From Nilaparvata lugens (Eukaryota; Arthropoda; Insecta; Hemiptera; Delphacidae): a stretch of DNA of 64,000 nucleotides. Location: assembly GCF_014356525.2 (NCBI RefSeq), contig NC_052508.1, forward strand, positions 39,032,613 through 39,096,612. Direction: 5' to 3'. The notes beneath the pieces were generated by a model. That model saw only the letters and a program-made list of their open reading frames with translations, did not search any database and was not told where the DNA came from. Made by a program: the position numbers and the translations under genes. Shown piece by piece: positions 58,427 to 64,000 of this stretch (position 1 is its first letter; the number at the start of each line of letters is the position of its first letter).

Positions 58427-61290
58427 TTAGTGGTCCTGTTCATATAGGTAGAAACACAACGATCCTAGAATATACTAGAAAACAGGACCGTAGCTCTGAT
58501 TTGAAGGTTTGCGCTCTAAATATTCAATCTCTGAGAAATAAGTTACTTGAACTTGAGACTATTTTGAGTCGTAATGAGTTTGATGTCATTTGCTTGAGTG
58601 AGCACTGGTTACGTGAGGAAGAGATTAATTTTTATGTCCCTCAAAACTTCAAACTAGCTGGTTTTTACTGTCGACCGACTCCATATGGTGGTTCTTTAAT
58701 ATTTGTGAGAGAAGGAATTGATTTTAATATTATTGACATTACCTCTTACTGTTATGAGGGTTCTTGTGAGGCAACAGCTGTTAGGATTGGTAGATTAAAT
58801 ACTCTAGTAATTAGTATTTACCGCACTCCTGGCTCCCGTTTCAGAGATTTTATGGTTAATTTGGAACAATTACTGGAATATGTAACAAGTAAGGTAAATG
58901 GCTTTAAATTCTTGATACTAGCAGGTGATCTAAACGTAGACATTCTTAAAAATTTTGAACCAGACACACAAGAATTTTTGAATTTATTGAGATCTTTCAA
59001 CCTTTACTGTACGAATTACTCTCCAACTAGGTATGAGTCATGTCTTGATAATGTAATTACAAATATATCTGCGGATTATTTTAGAGTAACGCTTTTAGAA
59101 CAAGGTTTAATATCTGACCATTCTGGTGTTTGTGTTTCGTTTGATCTAGAAAGAAAGTCATCTTCAAAAATCTCTAATGAATGTAATAAATTAAATAGAG
59201 ACATGACTATAAGACTTCTTACCAAGAAAAGATTGCTACATTTGAGAAAGTCTCTTATGAATATTTGTTGGGAGAAAATTTATAAAACTGACAATAATGT
59301 TGATATGGCAGTTAATAGTTTCTTAAATATCATAGTTGAATCCTTAAATCGCTCCTGCCCTAGAGTTTTGGTGAAAAATAAAAGTAAAAAACAATCCTCT
59401 TCAAAATGGCTCTCACCTGAACTGGAAAAATTACACATTCTATTATTGATTTCTTACAGTAGATTCAAGAATACACTTAGTGAATATGATAAAGAAGTCT
59501 ATAAAAATATAAGAAAGCACTACCGATTCAAGTTGAAACAAGCGAAAATAAAGGTAAATAGTGAATTTATTGCAAATGCTAATAATAGGTGTAAGGCTGC
59601 TTGGTCAATAGTCAAGAGAGAATCTAATCTCATGCCTGCTTGTAAAAAACCAATACCAATCTCTCCAAATGTATTGAATGAGCTCTTTGTTAATGTACCA
59701 ACCAGAAGGTTGGATGATAGACAGGACCAAATTGATACGTCATTTCAAAATTTTCTGATTAATGCTCCAAAGCCTTCACACAATTTTAAACTTAAGACAA
59801 TTGATAAGTTAACCGTTAAATCCATCGTTAATGGAATGAGTAATTCTCGTAGTGAGGATGTGTTTGGAATGTCTAATTACTTGATCAAAGAAATAATTGA
59901 CTCAACCTTGCTTCCTCTAACATATATTATAAATCTTATTATTGTCATGGGCTACTTTCCGGATTGTTTGAAAGTGTCCAGTGTTACACCTGTTTTGAAA
60001 AAAGGAGATCCAAAAAATCCTGAAAATTACAGACCAATTGCTCTTGTGCCTATCATCAGTAAAATAATAGAATTTGGTCTGCTAATGCAACTCTATGAAT
60101 ATTTCATTTTCAATGGCTTATTATATCCCCATCAATATGGCTTTAGACCAGGTCACTCTACAATAGACGCTGTTGAGAAAATTGTAGACTTTGTACATCA
60201 ATGTTTTGAAAATAAATGTGCAGTAGGGGCAACCCTATTAGACCTTAGCAGAGCATTTGAGAGAGTTTCACATGTGATTCTCTTCAAAAAACTGGAACAT
60301 TATGGTATAGTAGATAGAGAGTTAAAGCTATTGAAAGGTTATTTGGTTGGCAGAAAACAAATGGTAAAGTGTGCAGGTAAATGCTCTGATGTATTGAACA
60401 TAAATACAGGTGTACCTCAAGGATCGGTCCTTGGGCCTTTCCTTTTTCTGGTTTTCGTGAATGATTTCAGTTTCAATATACCAGGTCTTTCTGTATTGTA
60501 TGCTGATGACACCTCAATAATCCAATCAGATGCTGAAATCGAAAAACTTCAGGATAAACTTGACATTTCCTTGAATCAGGCAAAATCATGGTATTTATCT
60601 AATGACCTAGAATTAAATGAGCAGAAAACAGAGAAAATAACATTTACATTAGGGCATACTCTGAACCACAATAATCTTAAGCCTGTCAAATTACTAGGTG
60701 TAATATTGGATGGTAAACTCTGTTGGGAGGAACATGTGAATAGTCTCTGTAAAAAACTTTCAAGGGTAACATACCTCCTCAAGAGATTAAATAGTTCTGT
60801 TAATCTGCAAGTATTGTTGATGACCTATCACGGACTTTTCCATTCTCATCTTAGTTATGGGATAAGAATGTGGGGCAATTGCCCAACACATAAAAAAGTT
60901 TTCATATGGCAGAAAAGGGCAGTTAGAGCTATTTTGAACCTTTCCCCAAGAGAAACTTGCAAGCCTCACTTCATCAAACTGGGTATACTGACTCTGCCAT
61001 CTCTATATATATATTCCAATTTGATAAGTGTAAAGAAGAATTCTAACAACTTTCACAAACATAATGAATATCATGCTTACAATACTAGGAATAGGGAAAA
61101 AATTATGAAACCAAATCTCAGATTGAGTAAGAGCATGAAAAGCTACCCCTATTTACAGTTGTTATTTTACAATAAACTACCAATTGAAGTTAAGAACCTG
61201 CCTCAAGAAAAATTTAAAGTTGCCATTTCACAAATGCTAAAAGAAAAGGCTTACTACTCTACTGAAGAGTTTTTAATTGATAGCATATAA
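58423..61290 (+). CDS. LINE C ORF2: AP endonuclease and reverse transcriptase
   Basis: The frame is open from 58405 and no ATG precedes the conserved endonuclease start (ALNIQSLRNKL near 58513); the first in-frame ATG lies far inside the endonuclease. Entry by -1 frameshift from ORF1 is therefore inferred, and 58423 is the first codon after the slip. Numbering from 58501: EHW 34-36, GDLN 142-145 and SDH 205-207 (endonuclease), then YRPIALVP from 510, Asp581 in LLDLSRAFE, GVPQGS 637-642 and YADD 667-670 (RT). The C-terminal domain has RMWGN and CKPHFIKLGI. About 930 codons with no damage. The enzyme would nick target DNA and prime reverse transcription on it. Confidence 0.95.
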   Translation, partial: LISGPVHIGRNTTILEYTRKQDRSSDLKVCALNIQSLRNKLLELETILSRNEFDVICLSEHWLREEEINFYVPQNFKLAGFYCRPTPYGGSLIFVREGIDFNIIDITSYCYEGSCEATAVRIGRLNTLVISIYRTPGSRFRDFMVNLEQLLEYVTSKVNGFKFLILAGDLNVDILKNFEPDTQEFLNLLRSFNLYCTNYSPTRYESCLDNVITNISADYFRVTLLEQGLISDHSGVCVSFDLERKSSSKISNECNKLNRDMTIRLLTKKRLLHLRKSLMNICWEKIYKTDNNVDMAVNSFLNIIVESLNRSCPRVLVKNKSKKQSSSKWLSPELEKLHILLLISYSRFKNTLSEYDKEVYKNIRKHYRFKLKQAKIKVNSEFIANANNRCKAAWSIVKRESNLMPACKKPIPISPNVLNELFVNVPTRRLDDRQDQIDTSFQNFLINAPKPSHNFKLKTIDKLTVKSIVNGMSNSRSEDVFGMSNYLIKEIIDSTLLPLTYIINLIIVMGYFPDCLKVSSVTPVLKKGDPKNPENYRPIALVPIISKIIEFGLLMQLYEYFIFNGLLYPHQYGFRPGHSTIDAVEKIVDFVHQCFENKCAVGATLLDLSRAFERVSHVILFKKLEHYGIVDRELKLLKGYLVGRKQMVKCAGKCSDVLNINTGVPQGSVLGPFLFLVFVNDFSFNIPGLSVLYADDTSIIQSDAEIEKLQDKLDISLNQAKSWYLSNDLELNEQKTEKITFTLGHTLNHNNLKPVKLLGVILDGKLCWEEHVNSLCKKLSRVTYLLKRLNSSVNLQVLLMTYHGLFHSHLSYGIRMWGNCPTHKKVFIWQKRAVRAILNLSPRETCKPHFIKLGILTLPSLYIYSNLISVKKNSNNFHKHNEYHAYNTRNREKIMKPNLRLSKSMKSYPYLQLLFYNKLPIEVKNLPQEKFKVAISQMLKEKAYYSTEEFLIDSI
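58430..58491 (+). promoter_or_regulatory. Frameshift-stimulating stem-loop
   Basis: 58432-58440 (GGTCCTGTT) pairs perfectly with 58481-58489 (AACAGGACC); two wobble pairs can extend it to 58430 and 58491. The stem begins 8 nt after the heptamer, the usual spacing. The 40-nt loop contains a small inner CTAG...CTAG hairpin and could allow a pseudoknot; the latter is not shown. Confidence 0.7.
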
Positions 61291-61719
61291 CGTTTTCTAC
61301 TTAGAATAAAAATGTAACTTACATTGTAAGAATAGTATTGTGATTACTATGTTATGACTTTATATAGTAGTACTAGTTGTAGTGTTAGTCTTTGTGTTTC
61401 TCTTTTAATATATTACGAATTGCTATTTATCTATATGCTGTGTAAATGTAATGTTTCGAAATATTTTGCTATACCTACTGATGTTATTGAAAATGTTCAT
61501 TCAAGTTTTATTAAGAATAAGATGTTGACGAAAAATGTATTTATGCTAGTGACTTACATCATGTAATCTTGAACTTTTGACGAGGCCTGAAATGTACTGT
61601 ACAAATGTATTTATTGGTCAATAAAACAAATTTATTTATTTATTATTATTATTTATTAAATACATAAATGTATCTATGTTGAATACAGTATTTATGTTGT
61701 CTCTTATACAATCAATTAT

Positions 61720-61940
61720 AAGAGACGTGTGTCAGTAGTACTTTACACAATACGAGTAATGAATAATTGTAAGATTTGACGTAATGAAGGATTTTATCGT
61801 ATGTAAGGATTATCACCATTATCATTGTTGTTTCTCTCAGATAGATCTTGGGTTTGGCTGTAGGTCAGAATCTATCTTGATGATCAATTCACGCTATATT
61901 TCCTGTTTGGACTATGAGGTTTCATGGAACTTGAAAGCTT
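61720..61940. other. Non-coding flank of LINE C
   Basis: No gene or repeat partner was identified. Confidence 0.4.
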
Positions 61941-61944
61941 GACA

Positions 61945-62820
61945 AAATTTGGAGCATAGTAGGTTTATGATATAAAAATTCGATTGCACTAGGTCTGATC
62001 CCTGGGAAAACTCGCTCAAGGACATGAAAAGGATAATAACTATTCATTCTTGGAAAAACACATGATACTTTCGTCGTCTGATGATAACGGAAGATGTGAG
62101 TGCCTGTGTGGGAGAGACAGAATAATAATCACCTGTTGATCTATTACAATCAGCGGATCTCATGAGTAGTATTATCTGGCAATTATAGATAAACCAACTT
62201 GATCAACCTTATCTGATTTGTTAACATGACCAACGATATGATTTTATTCAAGATCCATTTTTTCATTCAAATTAAAGGACCTATATCAAAATGTTCAAAG
62301 TTAATCATTATTCTACAGTTTTAAGTGATTAGTGAGTGCTATTTTGGTATTAAATTTGGTTTGTAAGAAATCTAAATTCGATCTTTCCTGTTTTCAAATG
62401 CTTGGACTGAAAATTTGAATTCAAAAGTGTATGTAACATAACCTACTTTTTGGACTATCGTATTTATAGTGTATACTAACTTCAAAACTCGGGGAAGAAA
62501 CAGTTTTGGGCCGTACTTGTTGGTCCTTCTCCAATCAATCAATCATTTGGTAGAGAGTTAGTGGGGAGGATATTTTTAATATTCTTCCCAAAGAATGGAC
62601 ATTGATATGTCCAAAGCTCCGCCAATTTATTTAGATGCATAACAATATGATTATTATCTATAGTTATTATATTACAAATTGCTTTTTCATATCATATACA
62701 GTTCAATAGTTATTTTCTTAGTCTATATTATGTAAATTCATCTATAATTTTGCTGTATTGTAAGCTATTGTATATAAGTGTATAAGCCAGTATATATTGT
62801 AATCTACATAAATAAAGTAC

Positions 62821-62861
<41 letters not shown>

Positions 62862-62960
62862 TGAAAGAATTGTGTTCTGTGTATCGATGACAAATAAAAA
62901 TAAACTATGCTTCTATGCTTAGAAGTAATCCGGAGCGAAGCTCGGTGCCCCGACATTTGT
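61945..62960 (+). repeat. Dispersed repeat family R1, copy 3, interrupted
   Basis: The left part (GTAGGTTTATGATATAAAAA, ATTGCACTAGGTCTGATCCC) and the right part (ATTGTGTTCTGTGTATC, GAAGCTCGGTGCCCCGACAT) match the 30513-30945 copy but are separated by about 700 bp of other DNA, a retroposon-like insertion ending in (CAAT)n. Confidence 0.7.
62160..62862 (+). mobile_element. Retroposon-like insertion with (CAAT)n tail
   Basis: The 3' end reads AATAAAGTACT then about ten CAAT repeats (62820-62862), as expected for a LINE- or SINE-derived retroposon. The part near 62480-62560 (GAAACAGTTTTGGGC...TTGGTCCTTCTCCAATCA) resembles 8945-8985. No coding frame was recognised; the 5' border is a guess from the R1 break. 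Confidence 0.5.
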
Positions 62961-62969
62961 ATTGGAGAG

Positions 62970-64000
62970 GACAAAAATTAAATACAGATTACTCGATCTA
63001 ATGTAGAAAACATCATAGTCAACTTTCACAATGAAATACAAATTTAGAAATCTGAGGCCCACATTATGCACCATGTAAGATTAAACAGAGAAAAATCAGC
63101 TGATCGTTTAAACACGGAATGTTACATATTAGAATGAATGCGACCATATCAACATGTAATAGTGGTTCAACGTTCAAAAAACGTCATGCAGAAAATAAGA
63201 CTGTTCTATCGGCTTGTGTTCAACACTCTTTTGGTTGATATCTACTTCCTTGCTATTCCCCTTTCCTCATGCTTCCTTTCTCAGCCAATCAAAAGCTTCC
63301 AGTAAGTTGTCGGATAGTTATTGGAAAAATATTTTTGCTTCTCCTCTGTTCAACGTGATTCAGGGCGTGTCAAACTATCTGCCAATCAGACGCTACTAAT
63401 AAATTGTGGGCAAGCTATTATTGTCGAAAGCTGTTATTCCTCCTCCCCTTGGTGTGCTTCAGTGCGTGGCTTGTATCGCCGAATCAGAAGTTCCCATTTT
63501 TACTTCTTTTGTAGCAGTGTGTAAATAAGCTGATCTGTCCAATCTTTGTTTGAATTCGCCAATTAAAGTAGAGAAGGAGGATATAAACCTCTGTAGAATG
63601 TGGTTGACAATGTCATTTGTTCATTTATTATTTTACAAAGGCGATTTTCTAGAAGTATTTTAAGCCTAGGTGATGATGATGGGATGAATGATAATGCAAT
63701 GAAGGTAAAGTTATGAATGAATAAAAATTATAGGTTATGCTATTCACTTGAATTGATTTGATTAGTTTATTAGATTACTACATATCAAGCCCCAATAGGT
63801 TCATTGAATGTGATTCTTTTTATATAATAAATCTTTTTCTTCGATATTTTACTCACCTAAGACTTGAAAGGATAAATCTGGCATGAAAATCTCCTATTCC
63901 ATCATAGATGATTTCTCAGTCATATCTGATTACTGGGCTATCTATTCAGTTATTATATTATCATAGAGAAAACTTCTCAATTGTGTAACTTTTCAAATTT
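62970..64000. other. Non-coding window end
   Basis: Frames of about 60 codons at 63214-63524 overlap each other and show no domain. 63230-63460 is a little GC-richer. 63628-63715 is the inverted partner of 48193-48284. No gene was recognised. Confidence 0.4.

Larger units (their letters stand above)
56081..61699 (+). mobile_element. LINE C: apparently intact non-LTR retrotransposon
   Basis: A 17-bp direct repeat ATACAGTATTTATGTTG at 56081-56097 and 61683-61699 brackets about 5.6 kb and is a candidate target duplication. Inside are a 5' UTR of about 630 bp, ORF1 (56732-58426), ORF2 (to 61290) and a 3' UTR with AATAAAACA at about 61620 and a TTA/TTTA-rich tail. Both ORFs are free of premature stops and all catalytic motifs are present, so this copy may be recent or active. 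The ORF1 architecture and the ORF1/ORF2 junction are unusual and described separately. Confidence 0.85.

Overview
The window is AT-rich eukaryotic DNA from an animal, almost certainly an insect. Evidence seen in the sequence: spliced transposase-associated genes with GT/AG introns, AP-endonuclease LINEs, a short-LTR Ty3/gypsy element with a TACA target duplication, MADF/BESS and DUF4817-type transposon proteins, many MITEs and long microsatellites. The repeat vocabulary looks hemipteran, perhaps planthopper-like, but that is an impression from memory. No complete single-copy host gene, rRNA, CRISPR array or standard tRNA was recognised. The window is essentially a nest of mobile elements in gene-poor DNA.

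Layout. 1-3.6 kb: intergenic, with two old tandem duplications. 3.6-11.4 kb: a minus-strand Ty3/gypsy retrotransposon (129-bp LTRs, TACA duplication) whose gag is split by a 3.1-kb hAT-type element with perfect 12-bp ends and an 8-bp duplication; the hAT element itself carries smaller repeats and a palindromic MITE. 13.1-15.1 kb: a TA-flanked element containing a roughly 166-bp tandem array. 17.0-24.5 kb: remains of a PIF/Harbinger-type unit, a spliced MADF-BESS gene on the plus strand with a HARBI1-like transposase antisense inside its intron. The second MADF exon is interrupted by LINE A (18969-24083). 25.3-29.5 kb: LINE B, a degenerate relative. 29.5-36.5 kb: MITEs, dispersed repeats, a fresh 338-bp tandem duplication, an RTE-like fragment and a possible tRNA-derived SINE. 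36.9-37.4 kb: a GC-richer stretch that might be a promoter. 38.3-40.8 kb: a Tc1/mariner-superfamily element with TIRs of about 530 bp. 43-47.3 kb: MITEs, a long GT tract and nested inverted repeats. 47.3-54.6 kb: no recognisable gene. 54.6-55.6 kb: a LINE fragment. 56.1-61.7 kb: LINE C, apparently intact. 61.9-64 kb: dispersed repeats.

The most interesting object is LINE C. Its ORF1 (564 aa) joins a FLYWCH zinc finger, a coiled coil, a Ulp1/C48-type cysteine protease with all expected catalytic residues, and an SGNH-esterase-like domain. ORF2 (endonuclease plus reverse transcriptase) has no ATG near its start and lies in the -1 frame. The last sense codons of ORF1 form a perfect slippery heptamer, G GGA AAC, directly before the UAA, followed after 8 nt by a perfect 9-bp stem. 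This predicts -1 ribosomal frameshifting to make an ORF1-ORF2 fusion, an expression strategy more typical of retroviruses than of this kind of LINE. LINE A also has ORF2 in the -1 frame and a U UUU UUA heptamer in its overlap. LINEs A, B and C share the esterase-like ORF1 core; only C has the FLYWCH-Ulp1 module.
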